Of a stretch of DNA of 64,000 bases, positions 9,939-20,000 are shown in pieces. The DNA comes from Bacterioplanoides sp. SCSIO 12839 (lineage in GTDB: Bacteria; Pseudomonadota; Gammaproteobacteria; Pseudomonadales; Oceanobacteraceae): positions 2,816,501-2,880,500 of the forward strand of contig NZ_CP073745.1 of assembly GCF_024397975.1 (NCBI RefSeq), in the 5' to 3' direction. The notes beneath the pieces are model-generated. The model did no database searches. It was not told where the DNA came from and saw only the letters and a program-made list of their open reading frames with translations. The position numbers and the translations under genes are program-made. Each line of letters opens with the position of its first letter. The stretch's first letter is position 1.

Positions 9939-10050
9939 ATAATTCAGGTACCGGGAATTTTAAGCCACCGCCCCGAAGGCACATCCATGTGCCTGCCGGG
10001 CTACCGCAACATCCTGTTGCTGCTATTAAAATTCCCGGTACCTGAATTAT
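9939..10050. repeat. 112-bp element with perfect 25-bp terminal inverted repeats
   Basis: Positions 9939-9963 and 10026-10050 are perfect reverse complements over 25 bases; each arm contains GGTACCGGGAATTTTAA or its complement. The 62-base core holds two further hairpins, GGCACAT/ATGTGCC (9978-9993) and GCAACA/TGTTGC (10006-10020). There is no coding capacity and no T-tract. It looks like a small non-autonomous or palindromic intergenic repeat (MITE or REP-like) rather than a terminator. I found no second full copy in this window. Confidence 0.75.
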
Positions 10051-10084
10051 GAATTAAACCTAAGAGAGAGTATTAAACACGCAT

Positions 10085-10118
10085 AAAAAAACGCCGGCGT
10101 TTTCACACCAGCGTTTTT
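10085..10118 (-). terminator. intrinsic terminator after argG
   Basis: On the minus strand AAAAACGCTGG / CCGGCGTTTTT forms an 11-pair stem (one G-T pair) with a 10-base loop and a T-tract. It is placed about 40 bases after the argG stop codon. Confidence 0.85.
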
Positions 10119-10160
10119 CTATTGTCGACCTATTTATGCCTGGCTTAGCAGCAATAATGC

Positions 10161-11378
10161 TTACAGCGGGCTGCGGCCTTTTTTCGCAGCAGTACGCAGG
10201 CGCAGAGCATTCAGCTTAATAAAGCCTGCTGCATCCGCCTGATCGTAAGCACCCGCATCGTCTTCAAAGGTGGCAATCGCTTCGTCAAACAGCGTATCTT
10301 CAGACTGGCGACCCACAACAATCACGTTACCTTTATACAGCTTAATGCGAACATCACCGTTAACCACTTTCTGAGTTTCATCAATCGCGGCTTGCAGCAT
10401 GGCACGCTCAGGGGACCACCAGTAACCGTTATAAATCAGCTTAGCGTATTTAGGCATCAGCTCATCTTTCAGGTGCATGGCTTCACGGTCCAGCGTGATG
10501 GACTCGATAGCGCGGTGCGCTTTCAGCAATACAGTACCCGCTGGAGTCTCGTAACAACCACGGGCCTTCATGCCCACATAACGGTTTTCTACGATGTCGA
10601 CACGGCCAACGCCGTTTTCACCAGCTGTTTTGTTCAGTTCTTCCATAATGGTTGCCGGTGATTTTTCAACACCGTCGATAGCAACCGGATCACCGTTTTT
10701 GAAGCTGATGGTCAGGTAAGTTGGCTCATCTTTGGCTTGCTCTGGTGCCTTGGTCCACAGCCACATATCTTCTTCCGGCTCATTCCAAGGATCTTCCAGA
10801 ATGTCACCTTCGTAAGAAATGTGCAGCAGGTTGGCATCCATTGAGTAAGGCGACTTCTTGCCTGCCTTCTTCTCAACTTCAATACCGTGTTCATCACAGT
10901 AAGCCATCAGGGTTTCACGAGAAGTCAGATCCCAATCACGCCATGGCGCAATCACTTTAACGCCTGGCTTCAGTGCGTAAGCACCCAGCTCGAAACGTAC
11001 CTGATCGTTGCCTTTGCCCGTTGCACCATGAGCAATGGCATCAGCGCCGGTTTCATTAGCAATTTCAATCAGACGCTTGGCGATCAGCGGGCGAGCAATG
11101 GAAGTACCCAGCAAGTATTCACCTTCGTAGATGGTATTTGCACGGAACATCGGGAATACGAAATCGCGGGCAAATTCTTCACGCAGGTCATCGATGTAAA
11201 TTTCTTTGATGCCTAATGCTTCGGCTTTAGCACGTGCTGGCTCGACTTCTTCACCCTGACCCAGGTCAGCAGTAAAGGTCACCACTTCACAGTTGTACTC
11301 TTCTTTCAGCCACTTAGCGATTACCGAGGTATCTAAACCACCGGAATAGGCCAACACCACTTTTTTGATGTCTGACAT
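10161..11378 (-). CDS. argG: argininosuccinate synthase
   Basis: ArgG condenses citrulline and aspartate, using ATP, to argininosuccinate in arginine synthesis. The protein begins [18 protein letters not shown] with the N-type ATP pyrophosphatase loop, and carries ADLGQGEE and [15 protein letters not shown] chose the ATG at 11378 rather than an upstream in-frame start at 11462, because CTGGAG precedes it and family members begin here; the result is 405 residues. The order argG-motY-pyrC-rnt matches the arrangement known in Pseudomonas aeruginosa. Confidence 0.97.
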   Translation of the reverse strand: MSDIKKVVLAYSGGLDTSVIAKWLKEEYNCEVVTFTADLGQGEEVEPARAKAEALGIKEIYIDDLREEFARDFVFPMFRANTIYEGEYLLGTSIARPLIAKRLIEIANETGADAIAHGATGKGNDQVRFELGAYALKPGVKVIAPWRDWDLTSRETLMAYCDEHGIEVEKKAGKKSPYSMDANLLHISYEGDILEDPWNEPEEDMWLWTKAPEQAKDEPTYLTISFKNGDPVAIDGVEKSPATIMEELNKTAGENGVGRVDIVENRYVGMKARGCYETPAGTVLLKAHRAIESITLDREAMHLKDELMPKYAKLIYNGYWWSPERAMLQAAIDETQKVVNGDVRIKLYKGNVIVVGRQSEDTLFDEAIATFEDDAGAYDQADAAGFIKLNALRLRTAAKKGRSPL

Positions 11379-11492
11379 GGAATTCTCCAGGACGATTAGG
11401 CCCAGATTGTTCTCAACCCGGGCAACAGAAAAATTTAAGGGGGCATATTGTACTGATTGCACCGCAACTAGCCAAGCTTGGCGTTCAGATCA

Positions 11493-12413
11493 TCAGCGGT
11501 CAGTACGGGGAGGCAACTTAAACAGCAAGTGATCGGGAATCGGCATATCCGTGCGCTGCTCCAGGCGGATGGTCACCCGACGGTTTTCTGCACGGCCTTT
11601 GCGGCTCTTATTAGAGGCAACCGGGTAACGACCGCCATGAAAACGGGTGGTGATCATCTCCGGATCAATACCCTGTTTAATAAAATAACGCTCAACATCT
11701 TCCACCCGTGCTTTGGAAATCTGACGTTGGTCATAACGCCGCCCCTGATTATCAGAATGGCCATCCAGATAAGCCGCAAACACTCTCGGATCATTTTTCA
11801 TATAAAAAATAATGGTATCGAGCACTTCCATATCGGGCTTATCAATGTCTTTTTCACCCTCTCCAAAAAACACCTTCGAACGGGCGACCTGATCAAAGTT
11901 AACCGGCAACAGTTGTTTCACACACTCCAGGTAATCGAGATAAAAGTCATCAAACGCTAACGACGACAATTGAATCTGCACAAAGCGTTCATCGTCGTAA
12001 TAGGTTTTGTGGCTGATGGTCGGCCATTTCCCTTCCATCAACGCATGTAAAAAGCGATTCGTACGTTCATGATCCAGACTGAGCACCGGCTGCTGACGAC
12101 TGATTTTACTGGTACCTAAGAACTCGGTTTTACCACTCGGTTGCCAATAAGGGGGCAGAATGCTCACCTGAGCCTGACTGTAGTCCATCAGATTGCGGGT
12201 CGTTTCTAACTGGAAATACACATCCTCACCGGCCTGATGATAAAACACACCACGGCCATAATCCGGAATCTGTTGGGCAAAACGGCACTCAAATACCGAA
12301 CCGGATAAGGTCCATTCGGTACTGTCCAGGCCACCAGCAAACTGCAGCGGCTGAGCCGCCGGCAAAGGCAGCCAGATGCACAACAGAGTTATAACAGACA
12401 ACATTCGTAACAT
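11493..12413 (-). CDS. motY: sodium-type flagellar motor protein MotY
   Basis: MotY is an envelope protein of the T-ring around the polar flagellar motor; it helps stabilise the stator units. The 306-residue product has an N-terminal signal peptide (about residues 1-20, ending LPAAQ). A MotY-type N-terminal domain follows, and the C-terminal OmpA-like peptidoglycan-binding domain runs from about residue 195 to 285, with YLDGHSDNQG and RRVTIRLEQR. No other flagellar gene is nearby, which is usual for motY in Pseudomonas-like genomes, where it lies between argG and pyrC. Two in-frame starts (12413 and 12404) are possible. Confidence 0.92.
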   Translation of the reverse strand: MLRMLSVITLLCIWLPLPAAQPLQFAGGLDSTEWTLSGSVFECRFAQQIPDYGRGVFYHQAGEDVYFQLETTRNLMDYSQAQVSILPPYWQPSGKTEFLGTSKISRQQPVLSLDHERTNRFLHALMEGKWPTISHKTYYDDERFVQIQLSSLAFDDFYLDYLECVKQLLPVNFDQVARSKVFFGEGEKDIDKPDMEVLDTIIFYMKNDPRVFAAYLDGHSDNQGRRYDQRQISKARVEDVERYFIKQGIDPEMITTRFHGGRYPVASNKSRKGRAENRRVTIRLEQRTDMPIPDHLLFKLPPRTDR

Positions 12414-12636
12414 AACAAACCGTCATTTATTCAGATAAAAAAGTGCCATTCGACGCATATTTCAGAGTTACCACTGGGTTATCGGCCAAATACTCAAATG
12501 ATTGAGCCCTTCGTTATTTTGATGGCGCCCGAACGCTGAGATAATCAGGAAAAGTCCGCCACTTTTCGGTACAATGCGGGCCAACCGAGATCATATACTC
12601 CGATAACTTTTCTAAGATTAGCTGAGGTTTGCCCCA

Positions 12637-13674
12637 ATGACTGACCGCATTACCATCACTCGCCCTGACGATTGGCATCTGCACCTGCGCGATGGTGCCG
12701 TGTTGCAGCACACCGTGCCTGCTACCGCCCGGGTGATGGGACGCGCGATTATCATGCCGAACCTTCAACCACCGGTAATGAATGCCGAGCAGGCATTAGA
12801 GTATCGTGGCCGCATCCTGTCTAAGGTGCCACAGGGTTTGAACTTTAATCCACTGATGGTGCTGTATCTCACCGACAACACCACGCCGGACATGATTCGT
12901 GAAGCCAAAGAAGCGGGCCATATTGTTGCCGTTAAACTGTACCCGGCTGGCGCAACCACTAACTCAGATTCTGGTGTAACCGATCTGGGCAAGTTGGATG
13001 AACTGGCCGCAGCACTGGCCGAAAACGACATCAAACTGTTGGTACACGGTGAAGTCACCCACTCAGACGTGGATATTTTTGATCGTGAAAAGAAATTTTT
13101 AGACGAAATTCTGGTGCCACTGGCCAGCCGCCATCCAAATCTCAATATGGTGGTTGAGCACATCACGACCAAAGATGCTGCGGATTTTGTTATGAGCCAG
13201 GGCGATAATGTCGCTGCCACCATCACAGTTCAACATCTGGCCTACAACCGTAACCATATGCTGGTTGGTGGCATCCGCCCTCATTTTTATTGCCTGCCAA
13301 TTCTGAAGCGTAACACCCATCAGCAAGCATTACAGGAAGCTGCTATCAGTGGCAGTCCTAAGTTCTTTTTAGGTACAGACTCTGCCCCACACGCCAAGGG
13401 TGCTAAAGAAAGTGCCTGCGGCTGTGCCGGTTGCTTCAGTGCCTATGCTGCCATTGAACTGTACGCCGAAATTTTTGATGACTTAGGCGCACTGGATAAA
13501 CTGGAAGGGTTTGCCAGCCACTTCGGCCCGGATTTTTATGGTTTACCGCGCAACTCCGATGAAATCTCATTGATTAAACAAGACTGGCAAGCGCCCATCG
13601 AAATGCCATTCGGTGACGACATTATTGTGCCATTACGTGCAGGTGAAACCCTGCGCTGGAAACTCGACTACTAA
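12637..13674 (+). CDS. pyrC: dihydroorotase
   Basis: PyrC cyclises carbamoyl-aspartate to dihydroorotate in pyrimidine synthesis. The 345-residue protein is of the class II (E. coli-like) type. Zinc ligands are visible in [17 protein letters not shown] and VEHITT. The carboxylated Lys is in [17 protein letters not shown] and the catalytic Asp in [15 protein letters not shown] lies 11 bases before the start. It begins a plus-strand unit with rnt and yacL, divergent from motY. Confidence 0.97.
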   Translation: MTDRITITRPDDWHLHLRDGAVLQHTVPATARVMGRAIIMPNLQPPVMNAEQALEYRGRILSKVPQGLNFNPLMVLYLTDNTTPDMIREAKEAGHIVAVKLYPAGATTNSDSGVTDLGKLDELAAALAENDIKLLVHGEVTHSDVDIFDREKKFLDEILVPLASRHPNLNMVVEHITTKDAADFVMSQGDNVAATITVQHLAYNRNHMLVGGIRPHFYCLPILKRNTHQQALQEAAISGSPKFFLGTDSAPHAKGAKESACGCAGCFSAYAAIELYAEIFDDLGALDKLEGFASHFGPDFYGLPRNSDEISLIKQDWQAPIEMPFGDDIIVPLRAGETLRWKLDY

Positions 13675-13692
13675 TATTTTTAAGGAACTCAC

Positions 13693-14358
13693 ATGAGCCA
13701 GGATTCCGGCAATCAGGATAAGTCATTAATGGCGCAACGCTTCCGCGGCTTTTTGCCCGTCGTGGTGGATGTTGAAACGGGTGGGTTTAATGCCCGCACC
13801 GATGCCCTGCTAGAAATTGCCATGGTAACCCTTCGTATGGACGAAGATGGCTACCTGCACCCTGACGAAACCTTATCGGCCAATATTCACCCATTTGATG
13901 GGGCTAATCTGGAGCAAGAAGCACTGGATTTCACCGGCATTGATCCGTTTGATCCAGAGCGCGATGCCGAATTCGAAATCGATGTGCTGAGCGAAATGTT
14001 CCAGACCATTCGTCGGGATATTAAAAAATACGGTTGCAACCGCGCAGTGTTAGTTGGCCATAACGCCCACTTCGATCATGGCTTCCTGCGTGCAGCGGTG
14101 GATCGTAACGATATTAAACGCGATCCATTTCATCCGTTTTCATCGTTTGATACCGCATCCATTGCGGCCATTGCTCTGGGGCAAACCGTATTAGCAAAGT
14201 CTTGTAAAACCGCCGGTATTGATTTTGATAATAACTCAGCCCACAGCGCCGAATACGATACTTACAAAACCGCAGAATTGTTTTGTTATATCGTGAATCG
14301 ATACAAAGATTTGGGCGGCTGGCCGTTAGCTGGCGCTCCTCTGGTAGAGGACGATTAA
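13693..14358 (+). CDS. rnt: ribonuclease T
   Basis: RNase T is a 3'-5' exoribonuclease that trims tRNA CCA ends and matures stable RNAs. The 221-residue protein has the DEDDh exonuclease residues in [19 protein letters not shown] and [14 protein letters not shown] ribosome binding site AAGGA precedes the ATG by 7 bases. It follows pyrC by 18 bases, and its stop codon overlaps the next start (TAATG). Confidence 0.97.
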   Translation: MSQDSGNQDKSLMAQRFRGFLPVVVDVETGGFNARTDALLEIAMVTLRMDEDGYLHPDETLSANIHPFDGANLEQEALDFTGIDPFDPERDAEFEIDVLSEMFQTIRRDIKKYGCNRAVLVGHNAHFDHGFLRAAVDRNDIKRDPFHPFSSFDTASIAAIALGQTVLAKSCKTAGIDFDNNSAHSAEYDTYKTAELFCYIVNRYKDLGGWPLAGAPLVEDD

Positions 14359-14732
14359 TGGAATATCAGTTTTATCAGGGCGCTCGCGGTCCGGTTGCTG
14401 AACTGTCGATGGAACAAGCGGCCATTGGCCGCTGGTTAAGCGATGAAATTGGGGCTGACACTGACCGGGTGAACGGTTTATTGCATAACATCGCTGAAAT
14501 TCGCGACGGTATTTTTCTTGAGTTGGATGTGGATGGCAAAGAGTTCCGCCTGACGCTGAACAAAGATGAAGTAGAAATAAAAGCCAACAGTCTGGTGAAT
14601 AATCTCGATGCCGACAGTGCTGAACAAATGGATGCCGAAGGACTGAGCTTTTACGACAGTGAAGAAGTGGCTGGTTGTGGCCTGGACGATTTTGAAGCCT
14701 TGCTAATCGCCTGGCTTGAATACTGCTCCTGA
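14358..14732 (+). CDS. yacL: YacL family protein (UPF0231)
   Basis: A 124-residue acidic protein starting [20 protein letters not shown] and carrying LDVDGKEFRL, EVEIKANSL and the end motif CGLDDFEALLIAWLEY, which match the UPF0231/YacL family. Its function is unknown. I placed the start at 14358, where the ATG overlaps the rnt stop codon, rather than at an upstream in-frame ATG inside rnt. Translational coupling with rnt is likely. Confidence 0.85.
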   Translation: MEYQFYQGARGPVAELSMEQAAIGRWLSDEIGADTDRVNGLLHNIAEIRDGIFLELDVDGKEFRLTLNKDEVEIKANSLVNNLDADSAEQMDAEGLSFYDSEEVAGCGLDDFEALLIAWLEYCS

Positions 14733-14747
14733 AGGCGAAACTTGAAT

Positions 14748-14784
14748 AGATATCGGTAAAATCAGCGTGTTTTTACCGATATCT
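14748..14784. terminator. convergent hairpin between yacL and the lipoprotein gene
   Basis: AGATATCGGTAAAA and TTTTACCGATATCT are perfect 14-base arms with a 9-base loop. The hairpin overlaps the end of the minus-strand lipoprotein gene and lies 16 bases after yacL, so it could terminate both. A proper T-tract is lacking outside the stem. Confidence 0.5.
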
Positions 14785-15250
14785 CCAACTCTGCACCTTT
14801 AATATCACGCAACCGCGGAATGCTTTCGTCCGTTTCTTCCTCGGTTTCATCCCAATGCAATTTACCCGAAACCCCCATGGTTGAGTCATCTTCAGAAGGT
14901 GCATCCTCAAATAAGTTTGGAAACGTCTGATACTCTCCCACCGACGCAGCCTTAACATCTGGCCCCCAAACAGGGTCATGAGCCATTTGAGGCAACTCTC
15001 CCTGCAAAATGTCATCAGGGATATTCAGGTTAAGCGGCTCTTTTTCCGTCTCTGGCAAACTCTCTGAAGTATTCTCAACACTGCCCGAATCATCCGCGAT
15101 TTTTTCAGGGTGACTATCAAACAATTCATCAATGGTTTGTTTAACTCCCCGTAAGATTGGCTCACGAGAATCTTCGCAACCACTTTGAAGCAATACCAAA
15201 GCGGCTAACAAAATCAGTTTCAGTGATGATAAAGGTCGTTTTATTCGCAT
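14762..15250 (-). CDS. small acidic lipoprotein, unknown function
   Basis: The 162-residue product has a lipoprotein signal peptide ending in the lipobox LQSGC (Cys25). A mainly acidic, apparently disordered body follows. No known domain is recognised. The Asp/Ser after the Cys does not settle inner versus outer membrane. The ATG overlaps the end of the preceding minus-strand gene by 10 bases, so it is probably the last gene of the dnaE-tilS transcript. Confidence 0.75.
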   Translation of the reverse strand: MRIKRPLSSLKLILLAALVLLQSGCEDSREPILRGVKQTIDELFDSHPEKIADDSGSVENTSESLPETEKEPLNLNIPDDILQGELPQMAHDPVWGPDVKAASVGEYQTFPNLFEDAPSEDDSTMGVSGKLHWDETEEETDESIPRLRDIKGAELEISVKTR

Positions 15251-15681
15251 TCTACGTACTTACATTCCTGAAATTCAGCTGCATCCACCTCGGCATGCTC
15301 AACCAGTGTGAGTTCCAGCTCCACACGTCCAACCAAATCCGAATCAAACGTAACAGAGGCAGGCTGTTGTTTTTCAAGCGTCACACTGGGCGTTGCTAAC
15401 AACTCTTGTCCATCACCCTGATCAGCATACACCTGGGTGCTTACCGTGTAGCTGCCCGCTGCATTTTCCTGCACCGACAACACCAGGCTATAGCCACCTT
15501 TGCCATGTTCTTCATAGCGGCTGGTATCGTTTTCCAGAATCACAAAAGCCGCATCCGTTTTCAGCTGACCACCATAACTCATCACTGCATTCACCTGATA
15601 GACAGACAATGCCTGAGAAACAACCGACAACAACAATAAACAGACGACACTGATAGCGGAACACATCAGGTTATTTTTCAT
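15241..15681 (-). CDS. exported protein of unknown function
   Basis: The 146-residue product has a clear N-terminal signal peptide (about residues 1-25, ending VVSQALS). The beta-rich remainder resembles a small periplasmic domain with a C-terminal Cys pair (ECKYVEC). I do not recognise a family. Its ATG overlaps the tilS stop codon by 4 bases, and its own stop overlaps the downstream lipoprotein start, so it is translationally coupled on both sides. Confidence 0.75.
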   Translation of the reverse strand: MKNNLMCSAISVVCLLLLSVVSQALSVYQVNAVMSYGGQLKTDAAFVILENDTSRYEEHGKGGYSLVLSVQENAAGSYTVSTQVYADQGDGQELLATPSVTLEKQQPASVTFDSDLVGRVELELTLVEHAEVDAAEFQECKYVECE

Positions 15682-17054
15682 TTTGTTCTCCAGTGCAAAC
15701 TCCAGCCGGAGTCTGAATAATACAATTGAGACAATGATAATCCTATCACAGCCACTAATTCTCCCTGCTCATCGAGCATACAAGGCCAATGATCACGTAA
15801 CCACAGCGGCACGTGGTTCTCCTGCCACACATGTTTTAAGGTTTTATGCGGACGGCCTTTGGGTTGCAGGGTCATCCCCCGGCACTCAGAGGCGGAAACA
15901 ACACGATAGGTTCCAGACACAATACCGCCAGACTCCGATGCCTCTGCTACCAATGAAGCGCCGCCCCAGCTTAATAAATCCGTTGATTGAGGATTGCCTC
16001 CAATATCCGCAACCACCAGCGTTTTTTCAGTTTCCAGGCCGGCTTCCCGCTGTCGTAAATACAACCCTTGCTGGAAGCGCTGCATCACCCAATCACCGAT
16101 TAACAATTGCGGGTGTTTATCTACGTGAGCAGAAAACAGTCCAGCACAGAATTGTTGCAACTGTGCGGAAGATGGTGCAGAAATGCCATTCTGTTGTAAC
16201 CAGCGACGAATAATATAAGGCTGCAATTCATCCGTGTATTCCGCCAGCGCAGTTAATTTAAGATAATTTGACTTTGTTTGCGGCCAATCACATTCAGCCC
16301 GGCACCCATCCAGTTTTTCATCCAATAACAGGGAAAGAATTGCCCGATCCTGCTGCAGCTGTTGCAATGAACGTAATACGGCTGTTTTACGCCCGGGAAA
16401 CTGCTGCCAGATTTGTGGTAATAAATGTTGCCGCCACCAGTTTCGATCAAACCGGGTATCCTGATTGGATTCATCTTCAACCCAACGGAGTTGCTGTTGC
16501 TGCGCATAGTCCTGAAGCTGAGCACGGCTGCAGCCTAACAATGGCCGGACAATTGTGAAATGCATGTGTTGACGTTGTCGCGGAATACCCGCCAAGCCAT
16601 CTAATCCGGCACCACGCAATAAACGCAGAAAGAATGTTTCGAGCTGATCATCCGCATGGTGCGCTGTTAATAAATATTCACCATCCGATACATATTGGCT
16701 AAAGACCTGATAACGAGCATCACGTGCCTGTTGCTCAATATTATTGTGGTGATTATTCAGAGTGATTTTTTCAGCATAAAACGGAATATTAAATTCCGCG
16801 CAGAGTTGCTGGCAAAAGCTTAACCATTCATCGGCATGCTCGGATAAACCATGGTGTATATGAATGGCTTTTAATTGGCCCTGTTTTATTCTGGGCTGGT
16901 ATTGTGGCAATGTCGCCAGCCGATGTAACAAGGACACCGAATCGAGTCCGCCACTCAGTGCCAACCAGAGGGTTTTATCCGCTGGATATTCTCCTAATGC
17001 GGCGTCAATGGCATCAGTTAAACAACAACTCGACAGCATCTTCACCAAACTCAT
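15678..17054 (-). CDS. tilS: tRNA(Ile)-lysidine synthase TilS
   Basis: TilS attaches lysine to C34 of the CAU-anticodon tRNA(Ile), allowing it to read AUA codons. The 458-residue protein has the PP-loop LALSGGLDSVSLLHRL near residue 30, IHIHHGLSEHADEW, and the C-terminal substrate-binding domains. The start at 17054 lies 41 bases inside the 3' end of dnaE; an ATG at 17039 is the alternative. In many relatives accA sits between dnaE and tilS, but here they overlap directly. Confidence 0.93.
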   Translation of the reverse strand: MSLVKMLSSCCLTDAIDAALGEYPADKTLWLALSGGLDSVSLLHRLATLPQYQPRIKQGQLKAIHIHHGLSEHADEWLSFCQQLCAEFNIPFYAEKITLNNHHNNIEQQARDARYQVFSQYVSDGEYLLTAHHADDQLETFFLRLLRGAGLDGLAGIPRQRQHMHFTIVRPLLGCSRAQLQDYAQQQQLRWVEDESNQDTRFDRNWWRQHLLPQIWQQFPGRKTAVLRSLQQLQQDRAILSLLLDEKLDGCRAECDWPQTKSNYLKLTALAEYTDELQPYIIRRWLQQNGISAPSSAQLQQFCAGLFSAHVDKHPQLLIGDWVMQRFQQGLYLRQREAGLETEKTLVVADIGGNPQSTDLLSWGGASLVAEASESGGIVSGTYRVVSASECRGMTLQPKGRPHKTLKHVWQENHVPLWLRDHWPCMLDEQGELVAVIGLSLSQLYYSDSGWSLHWRTK

Positions 17055-20000
17055 ATTTCAGCTGCAACAGTTGATCATCCGTTGGATTAATCCGCCATTG
17101 GTCGCCTAACTGAATATCGCAACGAGCGACTTCGTTGTGGAAATCCAGCACCACAGGGCAACCGTTTTCCAATGGTAATAATTTTTGCTGCAATTGTTTG
17201 CACAATAAATCTGTGGCTTTGTCGTTATCCACACGAATACGCAACGATTTAGCAAAGTTGAGCCGTGCCTGACTGATTTCCATTGCGCTGCGGCCAGTGG
17301 CTTTTAACCCGCCAGAATAATCGTCATGGCTAACCTGGGCTTCCACCACCAGCACTTTATCTTTGGCAACCACCTCACGCACTTCTTCATATACGTCAGC
17401 AAACAAGGCAACTTCCATCCTGCCTGAGCGATCATCCAGGGTAACAAAACACATATTGTCACCACGTTTGTTTTTCATCACCCGCATATCCACCACTAAG
17501 CCAGTGAGTTTTTGTGAGCCTTTGCCTTCCTGAAGGTGGGACAGTTTGGTGGGGACTAACTGGCGAACTTCTTTTTCATACTCATCAAACGGGTGGCCAG
17601 TAACGTATAAACCCAGCGTGTCTTTTTCGCCCTGTAAGCGCTCTTTTAAGGTCCACTTACGCAACTGACGATGACGTTCATACGGGTCCGCTTCATCCGC
17701 CACTTCGGCTTCCACTTCACCAAATAAATCCATCATGCCCGCCGCTTCATTAGCCGCGCTTTGCCCCGCCGCTTTAACCGCATCTTCAATGCTGGCCATT
17801 AAAATAGAACGATCTTCACCAAAACAATCAAACGCACCACAACGTACCAAGGCTTCTAACACACGTTTATTAATGCGTTTGGAATCACAACGCTCACAAA
17901 AATCGAACAAATCCTTAAATTCACCACCTTCAGCACGTGCCTCAGTAATAGCTTCTACAGGGCCTTCACCGGCACCTTTTACCGCGCCTAAACCATACAC
18001 AATGGCACCGGCATCATTCACGGTAAAACCAAATTCCGACTGGTTCACATTGGGCAATACCAGCTCTAATTCCATCTCACGACATTCTTCAATAAAGCCC
18101 ACTACTTTATCGGTGTTTTGCATATCGGAGGTCATTACCGCCGCCATAAACGGCGCAGGGTAATGTTTTTTCAGCCACAGCGTATGATAAGAAACAACCG
18201 CATAAGCCGCCGAGTGAGATTTGTTAAAACCGTAGCCGGCAAACTTTTCCACCAGGTCAAAAATCTTCATCGCCAGGTCTGGATCAACCCCAACCGAAAT
18301 CGCCCCTTCGCGGAAGGTTTCCCGTTGTTTGGCCATTTCTTCCGGCTTTTTCTTACCCATCGCCCGACGCAACATATCCGCGCCGCCCAGCGTGTAGCCA
18401 GCCAATGTCTGGGCGATCTGCATAACCTGTTCTTGATAAACAATGACGCCGTAGGTCGGTTCCAGAATTGGTTTTAAACTTTCGTGTTGGAAGTCCGGAT
18501 GCGGGTAAGCCACTTCGGCACGGCCATGCTTCCGGTTAATAAAGTCATCCACCATGCCAGATTCCAATGGCCCCGGACGGAACAGCGCCACCAGTGCAAT
18601 CATGTCTTCCAGATTATCCGGCTGTAGGCGGCGTACCAGATCTTTCATCCCGCGGGATTCCAGCTGAAACACCGCGGTGGTTTGTGCGGTTTTCAGATAC
18701 TCAATCGAGGGTTTATCATCCAGTGGAATTTCTTCTACCCGGATCGGCTCAAGATTGTCTTTAGCACGAATACGATTAATGGTTTTTAACGCCCAATCGA
18801 TAATAGTTAACGTCCGCAAGCCCAAAAAGTCGAACTTAACTAAGCCTGCTTCTTCAACGTCATTTTTATCAAATTGAGTCACCAGACCGGCGCCACCCGG
18901 TTCACAGGCGGTGGCTGAGAAATCGGTTAATTTGGTTGGCGCAATCACCACACCACCGGCGTGTTTACCGGTTTGTCGGGCAATACCTTCGAGTTTTAAC
19001 GCCATTTCCCAGATTTCCTGGGCTTCATCATCGTCGTTTAAAAACTCGCCAAGCGCGGGCTCCACTTTTAACGCTTTTTCCAGCGTCATACCTGGGTCGC
19101 CGGGAATTAATTTGGATAATTTATCGGCTAAACCGAACGACTTACCTTGCGCACGGGCTACGTCACGTACCACCGCTTTGGCCGCCATGGTGCCAAACGT
19201 CACAATCTGCGATACCGCTTCACGACCGTAGTTATCGGCCACGTAGGAGATCACTTTTTCACGATCTTCCATACAGAAGTCGATATCAAAGTCGGGCATG
19301 GAAACCCGTTCCGGGTTCAGAAATCGTTCGAACAGTAAGTCGTATTCCAGCGGATCCAGGTCGGTAATTTTTTGCGCATAAGCAACCAGTGAGCCTGCGC
19401 CGGAACCCCGCCCCGGGCCAACCGGAATATTGTGATCTTTGGCCCATTGAATAAAGTCCATTACGATCAGGAAATAACCGGGGAATCCCATCTGGATAAT
19501 AATATCCAGCTCGAACTTTAAACGCTCATCGTAGGGTTTTCGTTTTTCAGCAAATTCCGGGGAATTCGGGTCAAGATCGGAGAAAATAAATTCCAGTCGT
19601 TCCTGCAAACCCACTTCGGAGATTTTGCGGAAAAAGTCATCTTCATCCATGCCTTCCGGAATCGGGTAATCCGGCAAGAAATATTTGCCTAACAGAACCT
19701 CAACCGAACAACGGCGGGCAATTTCAACGGTGTTTTCAATAGCAGAAGGAATATCGGCAAATAACTCAGCCATTTCCTCAGCGCTGCGGAAGTATTGCTG
19801 ATTACTGTACTCACGCGGGCGGCGTTTATCCTCCAGCGCATACCCCTGGCCAATGGAAACCCGGGTTTCGTGGGCTTCAAAATCATCGGCGGCTAAGAAA
19901 CGTACATCATTAGTCGCCACCAGCGGCATGCCCAACTTGCCGCCCAGCATCATTCCCGCTTTCACAACCGATTCATCACCCTGGCGTCCGGTACGTTGTA

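Larger units (their letters stand above)
9845..10160. other. ppc-argG intergenic region
   Basis: About 315 bases without a gene. It should contain the ppc promoter at the left. The centre is occupied by a large perfect inverted-repeat element (9939-10050), and the argG terminator is at the right. Confidence 0.6.
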
